From Pseudomonas tructae (GTDB lineage: Bacteria; Pseudomonadota; Gammaproteobacteria; Pseudomonadales; Pseudomonadaceae), in contig NZ_CP035952.1 in assembly GCF_004214895.1 (NCBI RefSeq), forward strand, positions 3,544,501-3,608,500: a stretch of 64,000 bases of DNA, given 5' to 3'. The translations under genes and the position numbers were made by a program. Positions within the stretch are counted from its first letter, which is position 1. Each line of letters starts with the position of its first letter. Under the pieces are notes generated by a model. It ran no database searches and was not told where the DNA came from. It was given only the letters and a program-made list of their open reading frames with translations. Positions 9,102 to 19,112 of the stretch are shown piece by piece.

Positions 9102-9404
9102 ATGAAATTCGTACACCAGCGCGAGCACCTCAACGAGGATGACATCGTGGTCATCCATTGCTCCCAGCGCTGCAACATCCGCCTGATGAACGATGCCAAC
9201 TTCCGCAGCTTCAAGAACGGCGGCCGTCACACCTACCACGGTGGCGCCTTTGTCGACTTCCCGGCCAAGATCACCGTACCCAGCACCGGCTTCTGGAACA
9301 TCACCATCGACACCGTCGGCCCACGGGCCCTGTCGGCAGTGACCAAGCCGACCTTCACCCACACCATCAAGTTCATTCGCCGTTCGTCGTCGAAGCTGAG
9401 ATAA
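9102..9404 (+). CDS. DUF1883 domain protein
   Basis: A 100-residue protein covering the whole DUF1883 domain from its first residues (MKFVHQREHLNEDD) through VPSTGFWNITID. The family's biochemical role is not established; it is predicted to be a compact beta-rich soluble protein. A second small gene begins four bases after its stop (9409), so the two are probably co-transcribed. Confidence 0.8.
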   Translation: MKFVHQREHLNEDDIVVIHCSQRCNIRLMNDANFRSFKNGGRHTYHGGAFVDFPAKITVPSTGFWNITIDTVGPRALSAVTKPTFTHTIKFIRRSSSKLR

Positions 9405-9408
9405 GCCC

Positions 9409-9579
9409 ATGAGCCAGACCACCAAGTACGTCATCAAGTACAAGCTAGACGGCGCGCAACGATTCGATTTCGCCCAGATGAGCAGTGATGCGCCTGAGCA
9501 GGTGCAAGCAGCGTTGAAAGCGCTGCACGGCGAAGACGCCAGTAAAATCACCGACATCAAAGTGAGCAAAGCGCTGTAA
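9409..9579 (+). CDS. Small conserved-looking protein (56 aa)
   Basis: A short gene read from ATG at 9409 to TAA at 9577-9579, with start MSQTTKYVIKYKLDG and end DIKVSKAL. The composition is that of a soluble alpha/beta domain with no membrane segment. It sits four bases after the DUF1883 gene and 26 bases before the nitronate monooxygenase gene. The tight spacing and normal codon use support it as real. Function unknown. Confidence 0.65.
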   Translation: MSQTTKYVIKYKLDGAQRFDFAQMSSDAPEQVQAALKALHGEDASKITDIKVSKAL

Positions 9580-9605
9580 CCCCCTCAGCACAAGGAATCC
9601 CAGGC

Positions 9606-10679
9606 ATGAGCCCATGGCCGGACACCCGCCTGCTCGATCTGCTCGGCATCGAACTGCCGATTCTTCAGGCACCGATGGCCGGCTCTACCGGCTCAGCCAT
9701 GGCCATTGCCGTGAGCAATGCCGGCGGTCTGGGTTCTTTGCCCTGTGCCACCTTGAGCCCGGAACAGCTCCGCGCCGAGCTGCAAGCCTTTGCCGAGGCC
9801 AGCCGTGGCCCGCTCAACGTCAACTTCTTCTGCCATCAAGCACCGCAACCGGACCCTGCCCGCGATGCGGCCTGGAAGTTGGCGCTCAAGCCTTATTACG
9901 AAGAACTGGGCGCCGACTTCGACGCGCCAACGCCGGTGTCAAACCGCGCGCCGTTCGACGACACCACCTGTCGCCTGATCGAAGAGTTCAAACCCGCTGT
10001 GGTCAGTTTCCATTTCGGCCTGCCCGAGGCCAGCCTGCTCAAACGGGTCAAGGCCACGGGCGCCAGGGTGCTGTCCAGCGCCACCACGGTGGAAGAAGCC
10101 CTGTGGCTGGAGGATCACGGCTGCGACGCGATCATTGCCATGGGCTATGAAGCGGGTGGCCATCGCGGGATGTTCCTCAGCACTGACCTCAATAGCCAGA
10201 TCGGCACCTTGGCGTTGGTACCGCAGGTTGTCGATGCAGTGAAGCTGCCAGTCATCGCCGCCGGCGGCATCGGCGACCACCGCGGCATCGTTGCCGCCCT
10301 GGCCCTGGGCGCCTCGGCGGTGCAATTGGGCACCGCCTACCTGTTCTGCCCAGAGGCCAAGGTCTCGGCGGCCCATCGCCAGGCCCTGCACAGCGCCAAG
10401 GCAAGCGATACGGCGCTGACCAATCTGTTTACCGGGCGCCCGGCGCGCGGTATCGGCACGCGCATCATGCGTGAACTGGGGCCCATGAGTGAGCTGACGC
10501 CAGGCTTCCCCCTGGCCGGTGGCGCCTTGATGCCGCTGCGGGCGATCAGCGAGCCGGTCGGCAACAGCGATTTCAGCAACCTTTGGGCGGGCCAGGCGCT
10601 GCGGCTGGGCCAGGCTCTGCCGGCTGGCGAACTGACACGCAAACTGGCCGAACAAGCCCTCGCCCAGCTCAAACGCTGA
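9606..10679 (+). CDS. Nitronate monooxygenase (2-nitropropane dioxygenase family)
   Basis: This is a predicted FMN enzyme that oxidises toxic alkyl nitronates such as propionate-3-nitronate. The 357-residue TIM-barrel protein begins with the family's PILQAPMAG motif and AVSNAGGLGSL. It carries the conserved GYEAGGHRG loop with the active-site histidine, and the phosphate-binding AAGGIGDHRGI and GASAVQLGTAYL segments. The gene may be co-transcribed with the two small genes upstream. The family assignment is firm; the physiological substrate is not. Confidence 0.88.
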   Translation: MSPWPDTRLLDLLGIELPILQAPMAGSTGSAMAIAVSNAGGLGSLPCATLSPEQLRAELQAFAEASRGPLNVNFFCHQAPQPDPARDAAWKLALKPYYEELGADFDAPTPVSNRAPFDDTTCRLIEEFKPAVVSFHFGLPEASLLKRVKATGARVLSSATTVEEALWLEDHGCDAIIAMGYEAGGHRGMFLSTDLNSQIGTLALVPQVVDAVKLPVIAAGGIGDHRGIVAALALGASAVQLGTAYLFCPEAKVSAAHRQALHSAKASDTALTNLFTGRPARGIGTRIMRELGPMSELTPGFPLAGGALMPLRAISEPVGNSDFSNLWAGQALRLGQALPAGELTRKLAEQALAQLKR

Positions 10680-11518
<839 letters not shown>

Positions 11519-11519
<1 letters not shown>

Positions 11520-12199
11520 TGCCACTGGATGCCAGCGACCTCGGCGCCATCTGGCTGACCTTCAAACTGGCCAGCCTGACCACGCTGATTCTGTTGCTGG
11601 TGGGTACGCCCATCGCCTGGTGGCTGGCGCGCACGCGCTCGAGGCTACGCGGGCCGGTGGGTGCAGTGGTGGCCCTGCCCCTGGTGCTGCCACCGACCGT
11701 GATCGGCTTCTACCTGTTGCTCGCCCTTGGGCCCAACGGCTGGATCGGCCAGACCACTGAGGCGCTGGGGTTGGGCACGGTGGTGTTCAGTTTCAGCGGC
11801 CTGGTGATCGGTTCGGTGGTGTATTCCATGCCCTTTGTCGTACAGCCGCTGCAAAACGCCTTCAGCGCCATCGGCGAGCGTCCGCTGGAAGTGGCCGCGA
11901 CCCTGCGGGCCAGCCCCTGGGACACGTTCGTCCATGTGGTACTGCCGCTGGCGCGCCCCGGCTTCATCACCGCCAGCATCCTCGGCTTTGCCCACACGGT
12001 CGGTGAGTTCGGCGTGGTGCTGATGATCGGCGGCAATATTCCCGACAAGACCCGGGTGGTTTCGGTGCAGATCTTCGATCATGTCGAGGCCATGGAATAC
12101 CTGCAGGCCCACTGGCTGGCCGGGGCCATGCTGGTGTTTTCCTTTATCGTGCTACTGGCGCTGTACTCCAGCCGCCGCAGCAAATCGGTCTGGAGCTGA
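11519..12199 (+). CDS. modB: Molybdate ABC transporter permease
   Basis: ModB is the inner-membrane channel subunit for molybdate. The 226-residue protein has five or six hydrophobic helices, the [14 protein letters not shown] motif typical of ModB/CysT permeases, and a cytoplasmic EAA-type loop ([14 protein letters not shown]). Its start shares a base with the modA stop, and modC starts two bases after its stop, so all three are translated together. Confidence 0.95.
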
Positions 12200-12201
12200 G
12201 C

Positions 12202-13290
12202 ATGGCCGCGATGATCCACGCCCGCTTGCAGCTGGCCCGCGCCGACTTCAGCCTGGATGTCGACCTGCAATTGCCCGGGCGCGGCATCAGCGCCCTGTTC
12301 GGCCATTCAGGTTCGGGCAAGACCACCTGCCTGCGCTGCCTGGCCGGCCTTGAACGCGCACCGCAGGCGTACATCGAGGTCAATGGCGAGATCTGGCAAG
12401 ACTCGCGCCGCGATCATTTCGTCGCCCCGCACCAGCGCCCGATTGGCTATGTGTTCCAGGAAGCCAGCCTGTTTACCCACCTGTCGGTACACGCCAACCT
12501 GACCTTCGGCTACAAGCGCATCCCCGCCCGGCAGCGCAAGGTCAGCCTCGAGCAGGCCTGCGAGTTGCTTGGCATCGAACACCTGCTCGAACGCAAACCC
12601 GCGACCCTCTCCGGCGGCGAAGCTCAACGCGTGGGCATTGCCCGGGCGCTGCTGAGCAGTCCGCAGTTGCTGCTGATGGACGAACCACTGGCGGCCCTCG
12701 ATGGCCCGCGCAAGCGCGAGATCCTGCCGTACCTGGAGCGCCTGCACAGCGAACTGGAGATCCCGCTGATCTATGTCAGCCATGCCCAGGACGAAGTCGC
12801 ACGCCTGGCCGATCACCTGGTGCTGCTCGAACACGGCAAGGTCCAGGCCAGCGGCCCGATCGCCGCCACCCTTGCGCGCCTCGACCTGCCGCTGGCCCAG
12901 GGCGATGACGCCGGGGTGATCATAGAGGGCAAGGTGAGTGCCTACGACAGCGACTATCAACTACTCAGCCTGCAACTGCCGCACAGTGACCTGCAACTGC
13001 GCGTCGCCCACGAGCCGCTGGCCGTCGGCATGCCATTGCGTCTGAAGGTACAGGCGCGTGATGTGAGCCTGAGCCTGGGCGCCGACCAGCAGTCAAGCAT
13101 CCTCAATCGCCTGCCGGTCACCGTCAGCCACCACCGCCCGGCCGACAACAGCGCCCATGTGCTGGTCAGCCTGGACGCCGCCGGCACCACCCTGCTGGCG
13201 CGCATTACCCGCTACTCCGCCGACCAGCTCAAGCTGCACGCCGGGCAGGCGCTGTGGGCACAGATCAAGTCGGTGGCACTGTTGGGCTGA
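12202..13290 (+). CDS. modC: Molybdate ABC transporter ATP-binding protein
   Basis: ModC powers molybdate uptake. It shows Walker A (GHSGSGKTT), a Q-loop (YVFQEASLF), the signature LSGGEAQR and Walker B (LLLMDEP). The C-terminal part (from about residue 290) is a Mop/TOBE domain, which in this family binds oxyanions and can inhibit transport. The product is 362 residues, normal for ModC. It is the last gene of the modABC operon. Confidence 0.95.
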   Translation: MAAMIHARLQLARADFSLDVDLQLPGRGISALFGHSGSGKTTCLRCLAGLERAPQAYIEVNGEIWQDSRRDHFVAPHQRPIGYVFQEASLFTHLSVHANLTFGYKRIPARQRKVSLEQACELLGIEHLLERKPATLSGGEAQRVGIARALLSSPQLLLMDEPLAALDGPRKREILPYLERLHSELEIPLIYVSHAQDEVARLADHLVLLEHGKVQASGPIAATLARLDLPLAQGDDAGVIIEGKVSAYDSDYQLLSLQLPHSDLQLRVAHEPLAVGMPLRLKVQARDVSLSLGADQQSSILNRLPVTVSHHRPADNSAHVLVSLDAAGTTLLARITRYSADQLKLHAGQALWAQIKSVALLG

Positions 13291-13332
13291 GCCTGCGGTC
13301 CATAGTACAAGCCCCGCCACCGGACCTGTACC

Positions 13333-14346
13333 ATGCCCGAGCCCGCCCTGCCCGCCGCCTTGCACTATGTCGATGACTCCCAGCCAGGCCTGCGACGCAA
13401 GATGCTGCGCGGCCGTTTCATCTACCTGGATGCCCAGGGCACCCGGGTCAAAGACCCGCTTACCCTTGAGCGAATCTCGGCCCTGGCGATTCCTCCGGCC
13501 TACACCGATGTGTGGATCTGCGCCGACGCCCAAGGCCACCTGCAAGCCACTGGCCGCGATGCTCGCGGGCGCAAGCAATACCGCTACCATGGCGACTGGC
13601 GCAGCTTTCGCGACAGCCACAAGTACTCGCGCATGCTGAACTTCGCCAGCCTGCTGCCCAAAGTTCGCCAGCAACTGGACAGCCACCTGGCCCGTCCGGG
13701 GCTTGATCGGCAAAAGGTCATGGCCCTGGTGGTCAGTCTGCTCGACAGCACGCTGATCCGCATCGGCAACCACCAGTACGCGCGCGACAATCAATCCTAC
13801 GGCCTGACTACCCTGCGCAACCGTCACGTCAAGGTCGCCGGCAGTGCCATACGTTTCTGCTTTCGCGGCAAGAGCGGCATCGAGCACCGGGTGACTCTGA
13901 ACAATCGGCGCCTGGCCAACCTGATCAAACGCTGCATGGACCTGCCCGGCCAGGACCTGTTCCAGTACCAGGACGAACAGGGTCAGCGCCACAGCATCGG
14001 CTCGGCTGACGTCAACGCCTACCTGCAAGCCCTCACCGGCAGCGACTTTACCGCCAAGGACTACCGCACCTGGGCCGCCAGTGCCTTGGCTTTGAGCTTG
14101 CTGCGCCAGCTTGCGTGGCAACCGGAGCAGGAAGCCAGGCGCCAGATCGTCGCAACCGTCAAACAGGTCGCCAGCCGTCTGGGCAACACCCCGGCAGTGT
14201 GCCGACGCTGTTACATTCACCCGGCACTGTTCGAGCACTTCACCCAGGGTGCATTGGCTACATTGCCTCGGGCACGCACGCGCAAAGGACTGGAGGCCGA
14301 AGAAGTGGCCCTGGCGCAATTTCTACAAACCCTGAGCCCCACTTGA
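13333..14346 (+). CDS. DNA topoisomerase IB (poxvirus-like)
   Basis: This bacterial type IB topoisomerase relaxes supercoils by forming a 3'-phosphotyrosine link. The 337-residue protein has the small N-terminal domain (GRFIYLDAQG) and the catalytic domain. Candidate catalytic residues are Arg/Lys in GRDARGRKQYRYH, Lys180 in RGKSGIEH, and Tyr244 in AKDYRTWAAS. A stand-alone gene, it starts 42 bases after modC. Such genes are common in Pseudomonas and often lie near unrelated genes. Confidence 0.9.
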   Translation: MPEPALPAALHYVDDSQPGLRRKMLRGRFIYLDAQGTRVKDPLTLERISALAIPPAYTDVWICADAQGHLQATGRDARGRKQYRYHGDWRSFRDSHKYSRMLNFASLLPKVRQQLDSHLARPGLDRQKVMALVVSLLDSTLIRIGNHQYARDNQSYGLTTLRNRHVKVAGSAIRFCFRGKSGIEHRVTLNNRRLANLIKRCMDLPGQDLFQYQDEQGQRHSIGSADVNAYLQALTGSDFTAKDYRTWAASALALSLLRQLAWQPEQEARRQIVATVKQVASRLGNTPAVCRRCYIHPALFEHFTQGALATLPRARTRKGLEAEEVALAQFLQTLSPT

Positions 14347-14627
14347 AAAGGCATTCAGCGCAACCTACTTCCTATATCACGCAGAGAAATTTCCCATATT
14401 CCTTCAACACCCCTATGCTTGCGGGTACGAGCAGCACTCGCTGTTCGGGATCGCTTGTCCAGCCAATCGGCACCTGCGACTAAAGACTCACTACAGAATC
14501 TGTGTTCGGGGGAATTAATATCCGCCGAAAGCGTCTTTAATGAAGGGAAAGAGGGAAACACCTCCGTGTGATCCCGGCTTGTGCGGGCAACGCCTGCAAG
14601 GCAACTTACGTTACCAAGGAGAAATAC
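14347..14627. other. Intergenic leader region of csrA paralog
   Basis: No gene is supported in this stretch. It should hold the promoter and leader of the csrA-like gene. Several GGA triplets are visible, including the AAGGAG ribosome site itself, so CsrA-type self-repression is possible. No clear sigma-70 promoter was recognised. Confidence 0.4.
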
Positions 14628-14825
14628 ATGCTGATACTCACCCGCAAGGTTGGCGAAAGCATCGTCATCAACGATGACATCAAAGTCACCATTCTGGGCG
14701 TCAAAGGGATGCAAGTGAGGATTGGCATCGATGCACCAAAAGATGTACAGGTGCACCGCGAGGAAATTTTCAAACGCATTCAGGCCGGCAGCCCGGCGCC
14801 GGAGAAAGGAGGCGACGAGCACTAA
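14628..14825 (+). CDS. csrA: CsrA/RsmA-family RNA-binding regulator (additional paralog)
   Basis: CsrA proteins are homodimers that bind GGA motifs in leader RNAs and block or promote translation. The product starts at [11 protein letters not shown] (14628, after AAGGAG) and is 65 residues. It keeps the RNA-contact residues in the first strand (LTRKVGE) and the [18 protein letters not shown] block. The VINDDIKV and KGMQ segments differ from typical RsmA and RsmE, so I read it as an extra paralog rather than the core copy. A histidine kinase/KaiC/CheY cluster lies next to it on the opposite strand. Confidence 0.9.
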   Translation: MLILTRKVGESIVINDDIKVTILGVKGMQVRIGIDAPKDVQVHREEIFKRIQAGSPAPEKGGDEH

Positions 14826-14903
14826 ACAGCCCCCAGCTGACTCAAGCCGCACGGATGCGCTTGATCCTGCCCTGACAGCCCCCTGCTGGCTGCCGACCAG
14901 GTC

Positions 14904-15275
14904 TCAAGGTGCCTCGGGCGTGCCGACCAGTTCCTTGACCTTGGCGATCAGTTGATCGATATCGAAGGGCTTGTCGAACACTGCAGCGAACAACGCGGGA
15001 GCCTCCCGCCCCCTGTAAGCCTGCGCGCCACTCATCAGCATGACCGACACGCCCTGCCATTGCGGCTCTGCGCGAATGCTTGTGGCCAACTCCTCGCCGT
15101 TCATCCCCGGCATCATGTAGTCGGTGATCACCAACTCGACCCGCTTGCCTTTCAACAGCTCCAGGGCTTTGTGCCCATTGCCGGCCAGTTCCACGTCGAA
15201 ACCTGCATCCTCCAGGGCCCAACCAAGAATCTGGGCAATCAGGTACTCGTCGTCAACGACCAGAATGGTCTTCAT
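14904..15275 (-). CDS. Single-domain CheY-like response regulator
   Basis: A 123-residue receiver domain with no output domain. The acid pocket (VVDDE), phospho-acceptor Asp52 (VITDYMMPG) and conserved Lys (FDKPFD) are present. It lies 20 bases downstream of the KaiC-like gene and is the last gene of a kinase-KaiC-receiver operon. It is therefore the likely phosphate target of the kinase encoded two genes upstream. Confidence 0.9.
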   Translation of the reverse strand: MKTILVVDDEYLIAQILGWALEDAGFDVELAGNGHKALELLKGKRVELVITDYMMPGMNGEELATSIRAEPQWQGVSVMLMSGAQAYRGREAPALFAAVFDKPFDIDQLIAKVKELVGTPEAP

Positions 15276-15294
15276 GGCCTTGCCTTCCTGCGCC

Positions 15295-16737
15295 TCATGG
15301 CTCGGGTACCGGCGTCGCCGATCCCGACATTACCGCCGTGGCCTGGTTAAAGGCTTTCTGCAGGTCGATACCGTGGTCGCTGATAATGAGCTCCAGCAGG
15401 GCCGGATCGTAGTAGCTGTCGCGCACTTTCAGAATCGACAGCAGCCGCTTGAGCTCGGACTCAAGCTCGACAAAGCGCATCAGCAGCAGGTTATCGACGA
15501 TGCTCGACAGGTCAGGTGCCGGTGCATTGATTTCCGAGCCGAAGATATCGCGCATCTCCCAGGTGGCCAGAACGGTGACATCGCGCGCGCGTAACTCGCC
15601 CGTCAAGGCACGGAAGAATTCGTTGAGTCGACCTGCATGAGTCGCCAGCCGGGTGAATGCGCCCAGGCTGTCGATCAGCACGCGCTTGATCTGGTGCTGG
15701 TCGACCTGGCGCAACAAGCGCATGCCAACGTCATCAAGCAGGCCTTCGGTGGTCGGCTGCCAGGCAATGTGCAAGGCGCCACTACGCTCCAGCGCGGCAA
15801 AGTCGTGCCCCAGGGCACGAGCCTTCAGGCGCAGGCGTTGCGGGGTTTCGTAAAAACCGAAGTGCAGGGCCGGTGCGGCGACGGTTGCGGCACCCAGAAA
15901 GCTTGCGCCCAGCGAGGTCTTGCCAATGCCCGACGGCCCCATCACCAGGGTCACCGAGGCCGCTGGCAGGCCACCGCCCAGCAGGCTGTCCAGTACGGCG
16001 ATGCCGCTGGGCACCCGGCTCACCTCATCGCTGCCAAGGCCACTGGGGTAGCTGTACAGCGATTCCAGACGTGGGTAAACCTGAAGGCCGTCCTCGGTGA
16101 TTTCACATTCATGAATACCCGACAACGCAGCGCTGCCACGGGTTTTGCGCAGCTGGATACGGCGCACCGAGCGACTTCCGTACAACTCCTCACCCAGCTC
16201 GATGACGCCATCGACCATGGTGTGTTCCGGGCTACCGTCCTCAAGCCGCGAGCTGGTGAGAAACAGCACGGTGCAGCCGGCAAACGCGGCATGGCCATGC
16301 AGTTCGGCGATGAATTTCTTGGTATCCAGCGGTGTTTCCGCCCGCGAGCGTGCATTGAGCAGGCCATCGACGATCAGCAAGCTGGCCTGATGGCGGCTGA
16401 TCTCGCCACGCAGCAGCTTCACCACTTCATCCAGGCCTTCCTGTTCAAGGGTGTCGAAGGCACTGACGAACTGCAACTGTGCGCCAATTTTAGTCGGATC
16501 GAAAAAGTTCAGGGTCGAGAGGTACTGGAACAGGCGCTCATGGGATTCGCTCAGCAGCGTCGCCACCAGCACCCGTCCGCCCTGGGCCACATGATTGAAA
16601 GCCAGCTGGTTGGCGAGGATGGTCTTGCCCGAACCCGGACGCCCTTGAACGATGTACGAGGCGCCAACCACCAAACCGCCCTTGAGCAGTTCGTCGAGCC
16701 CGGGAATTCCTGTGACAAGACGTTCGAGTGATTCCAC
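15295..16737 (-). CDS. KaiC-like double-domain RecA-type ATPase
   Basis: This protein is built from two KaiC-type ATPase domains, as in the cyanobacterial clock protein. Domain 1 has Walker A GRPGSGKT (32-39) and Walker B LLIVDG. Domain 2 has Walker A GPSGIGKT (267-274) and Walker B VLIDSLG (353-359). The paired catalytic glutamates of cyanobacterial KaiC are reduced to a single Glu in each domain (LSESH and FYETP). At 480 residues it is shorter than clock KaiC (about 519). There is no kaiA or kaiB here; the partners are a histidine kinase upstream and a receiver downstream. A signalling rather than clock role is inferred. Confidence 0.9.
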   Translation of the reverse strand: MESLERLVTGIPGLDELLKGGLVVGASYIVQGRPGSGKTILANQLAFNHVAQGGRVLVATLLSESHERLFQYLSTLNFFDPTKIGAQLQFVSAFDTLEQEGLDEVVKLLRGEISRHQASLLIVDGLLNARSRAETPLDTKKFIAELHGHAAFAGCTVLFLTSSRLEDGSPEHTMVDGVIELGEELYGSRSVRRIQLRKTRGSAALSGIHECEITEDGLQVYPRLESLYSYPSGLGSDEVSRVPSGIAVLDSLLGGGLPAASVTLVMGPSGIGKTSLGASFLGAATVAAPALHFGFYETPQRLRLKARALGHDFAALERSGALHIAWQPTTEGLLDDVGMRLLRQVDQHQIKRVLIDSLGAFTRLATHAGRLNEFFRALTGELRARDVTVLATWEMRDIFGSEINAPAPDLSSIVDNLLLMRFVELESELKRLLSILKVRDSYYDPALLELIISDHGIDLQKAFNQATAVMSGSATPVPEP

Positions 16738-16755
16738 GATGCTGAGCCTCTTGCG

Positions 16756-17913
16756 TCAGGGGTTGAGTTGCGAATCAGCGGCAAGGCTATAGACCGGCAG
16801 GTAGACGCTCATGCGCGTGCCTTTGCCTACTTCGCTGCTGACACTGACCGTGCCATTGCTCTGCTTGGCAAAACCATAGACCTGGCTCAGGCCCAGACCG
16901 GTCCCTTTGCCAAAGCTCTTGGTGGTAAAGAACGGCTCGAAGATGCGTGGCAATACCAGATTGTCGATCCCCCGACCGCTGTCACTGACGCTGATGCACA
17001 CATAGCGCCCCACCAGGCCGTCGGGGATGCCCTGCAGTTCATGGTTGTGCGCCTGCATGATGATCAAGCCTTCGCCATCGATGGCATCACGGGCGTTGAA
17101 GATCAGGTTGAGCAGCACCATCTGCAACTGCCCGGCATCGACTTCGACATCCCACAGGTCGTCTGCCAGGATCACCTGCAGGTCCACGACCTTGGGCAAG
17201 GTCTGGCCCAATAGCAGGCGGGTCGACTCAACCAGGTCGGCGACCCGTACGCGCCCGAAGCGCAACGCCTTGTGCCGGGCGAAACTGAGCAATTGCTGGG
17301 TCATCTGGCTACCACGCTCGCCGGCGTCGAGGATATGTTCGAGCAGCCGTCGGGTGCGCTGCTGATCTGGGCTGTTGAGGGCCAGCCGGGCCGAGCCGAT
17401 GATGATCGTGAGCAGGTTGTTGAAGTCATGGGCCATGCCTCCGGTCAGTTGCCCCAGGGCTTCAAGTTTTTGCGACTGGAACAACTGGGCGCGGACTTCA
17501 TCGAGCTGCAGTGCGGCGTCGCGCCGATCCGTGATATCGCGGGTGATCTTCGCCAGCCCCACCACTTCGCCATCGGGCGCCCTGATCACATCCAGCGCCA
17601 CAAGCGCCCAGAACAGCGTACCGTCCTTGCGCATGCGCCAGCCTTCATCCTGGGCCCCGCCGGTGCTCAAGGCCCGCTCGAGCAGCCAGGCCGGCTTGCC
17701 GTCGGCGCAGTCCTGAGGGGTGAAAAACAGCGAGAAGTGCTTGCCGATGACTTCGTCCGCTCGGTAGCCCTTGATCCGCTGGGCCCCTGCGTTCCAGGAC
17801 ACTATATGACCTTCGAGGTCGAGCATGTAGATGGCGTAATCGACAACAGTCTGGACCAGTTGCTCGTAGCGACTGGCATGCATGACATGAAGTTCGGAAT
17901 CGGACGAGACCAT
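16756..17913 (-). CDS. PAS-domain sensor histidine kinase (soluble)
   Basis: A 385-residue kinase with no membrane segment. A PAS domain (about 12-130, [11 protein letters not shown]) is followed by a HisKA-type dimerisation helix with His162 in [11 protein letters not shown], then an ATPase domain with N-box ([10 protein letters not shown]), G1 (SDSGRG) and G2 (GKGTGLGLS). The HDFNN form places it with kinases that usually pair with detached receivers. It heads the operon with the KaiC-like ATPase and the CheY-like protein. The signal is unknown; a PAS-bound cofactor or ligand is likely. Confidence 0.9.
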   Translation of the reverse strand: MVSSDSELHVMHASRYEQLVQTVVDYAIYMLDLEGHIVSWNAGAQRIKGYRADEVIGKHFSLFFTPQDCADGKPAWLLERALSTGGAQDEGWRMRKDGTLFWALVALDVIRAPDGEVVGLAKITRDITDRRDAALQLDEVRAQLFQSQKLEALGQLTGGMAHDFNNLLTIIIGSARLALNSPDQQRTRRLLEHILDAGERGSQMTQQLLSFARHKALRFGRVRVADLVESTRLLLGQTLPKVVDLQVILADDLWDVEVDAGQLQMVLLNLIFNARDAIDGEGLIIMQAHNHELQGIPDGLVGRYVCISVSDSGRGIDNLVLPRIFEPFFTTKSFGKGTGLGLSQVYGFAKQSNGTVSVSSEVGKGTRMSVYLPVYSLAADSQLNP

Positions 17914-18099
17914 GGTTGCCCCACGAAGCCGCAGGTGACTTGTCAGGATATGACAACAGACGCTGGAAGCGATTCCGTGCGCTGGTCTAAAACTTAGTCG
18001 GCTTGTTGAGGAGCTGCCAGCACGCGGTTGACTCGATTATAACGATGGGTTATAAAGCTCGCTTGTTTGAGGGGGCAATTGCATTTTCCTCAACACAGT

Positions 18100-18184
18100 G
18101 CGAGTGTGGTGGAATTGGTATACACAGCAGACTTAAAATCTGCCGGCGTGAGCCTTGCGGGTTCGAGTCCCGCCACTCGCACCA
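18100..18184 (+). tRNA. tRNA-Leu (anticodon UAA)
   Basis: The 85-nt sequence folds as a class II tRNA. The acceptor stem GCGAGTG pairs with CACTCGC, the anticodon stem-loop is GCAGA-CTTAAAA-TCTGC with anticodon TAA at 18134-18136, a variable arm is present, and the T-loop is GGTTCGAGTCC. CCA is encoded (18182-18184). A terminator follows directly. Confidence 0.97.
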
Positions 18185-18191
18185 TCTTCTG

Positions 18192-18217
18192 AAAAGGCGC
18201 CTTCAAGGCGCCTTTTT
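18192..18217 (+). terminator. Terminator of tRNA-Leu
   Basis: A hairpin made from AAAAGGCGCC and its complement around a short TTCA loop is followed by a T run, eight bases after the tRNA CCA end. Confidence 0.85.
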
Positions 18218-18329
18218 ACTGTCTGGCGATGATCCCGCCACGCCCTTATGCCCTTTTTACCCCGGGCCCGCCACACATCCTTCCGGCAACTGCTAAGGTA
18301 AAATTGCCCAACAACGAAGGAAGGCCGCC

Positions 18330-18743
18330 ATGCGCTATACCCTGTTCGACAACCAGCGTGACGTGATAATCCTGCTGGCGCGTATTCTGCTGATGATCCT
18401 GTTCGTCATGTCCGGCTGGAGCAAGCTCACCGGCTTCGAGGGCACGGTCGGCTACCTGGCCTCCCTCGGCGCCCCGGCGCCAACGGTGGCTGCGGCGGTG
18501 GCGGTGATCATGGAGTTCTTCGTCGCTATCCTTCTTATCCTGGGGTTCTACACCCGACCACTGGCCTTCCTGTTTGCGCTGTTCGTGATCGGTACCGCGC
18601 TGATCGGCCATCCGTTCTGGAGCATGGTCGAGCCCGCCAAGGCAGCCAACACCGTGCAGTTCTTCAAGAACATGAGCATCGTCGGTGGCTTGCTGTTGCT
18701 ATCGGTCACTGGCGCCGGACGCTTCTCGGTGGACGGCCGCTGA
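18330..18743 (+). CDS. DoxX family membrane protein
   Basis: A 137-residue inner-membrane protein with four predicted helices and the family's opening (ILLARILLMILFVMSGWSKL). DoxX-like proteins are linked to thiol and redox homeostasis in some bacteria, but the exact role of this small stand-alone type is not known. It has its own transcription unit after tRNA-Leu. Confidence 0.85.
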   Translation: MRYTLFDNQRDVIILLARILLMILFVMSGWSKLTGFEGTVGYLASLGAPAPTVAAAVAVIMEFFVAILLILGFYTRPLAFLFALFVIGTALIGHPFWSMVEPAKAANTVQFFKNMSIVGGLLLLSVTGAGRFSVDGR

Positions 18744-18783
18744 GGTCCGGCCTGCAGGTGCCAGCCGGGTAGCTGGCTGGCGC

Positions 18784-18990
18784 CTAGAGATCGTCGAGGG
18801 TGTCGACACCTTCATCCCAGAAGGCATCGTCATCTTCGGCCCGCTCAGCGGTGCCCTCCTCCTCGTCATCGTCGTGCGGATCAAACAGTGGATTAACCTC
18901 CTCCTGCAGCGAGTCATCGTCCTCGAAAAACTCATGGTCAAGCAAGTGATCGTGTTCGGGTTCGTGGATGTCCAGATCGTCGTCGTTCAT
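18784..18990 (-). CDS. Very acidic small protein, unknown function
   Basis: A 68-residue protein made largely of Asp and Glu (for example HDDDEEEG and EDDDAFWDEG), with two phenylalanine-containing acidic patches. I start at MNDDDLD (18990) because AGGA lies at a suitable distance; two upstream in-frame ATGs are less well placed. No family is recognised. Such acidic tails often bind basic proteins or metal ions; no function is claimed. Confidence 0.6.
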   Translation of the reverse strand: MNDDDLDIHEPEHDHLLDHEFFEDDDSLQEEVNPLFDPHDDDEEEGTAERAEDDDAFWDEGVDTLDDL

Positions 18991-19112
18991 CTCAAGGTCC
19001 TGTAGCCTCGCCAGCATGGGGCGCCTGTATAAGCCCAAGTGCTAACGCCGTCAATCTCGGCCTGGGCGATAACGGCTATTCTCATCCGATAGCCCCTGCG
19101 GAGCGTCACGCC

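Noticed and set aside
14355..14852. 165-codon minus-strand frame across the csrA gene.
   Set aside because: Antisense to the clear CsrA paralog; no family features.
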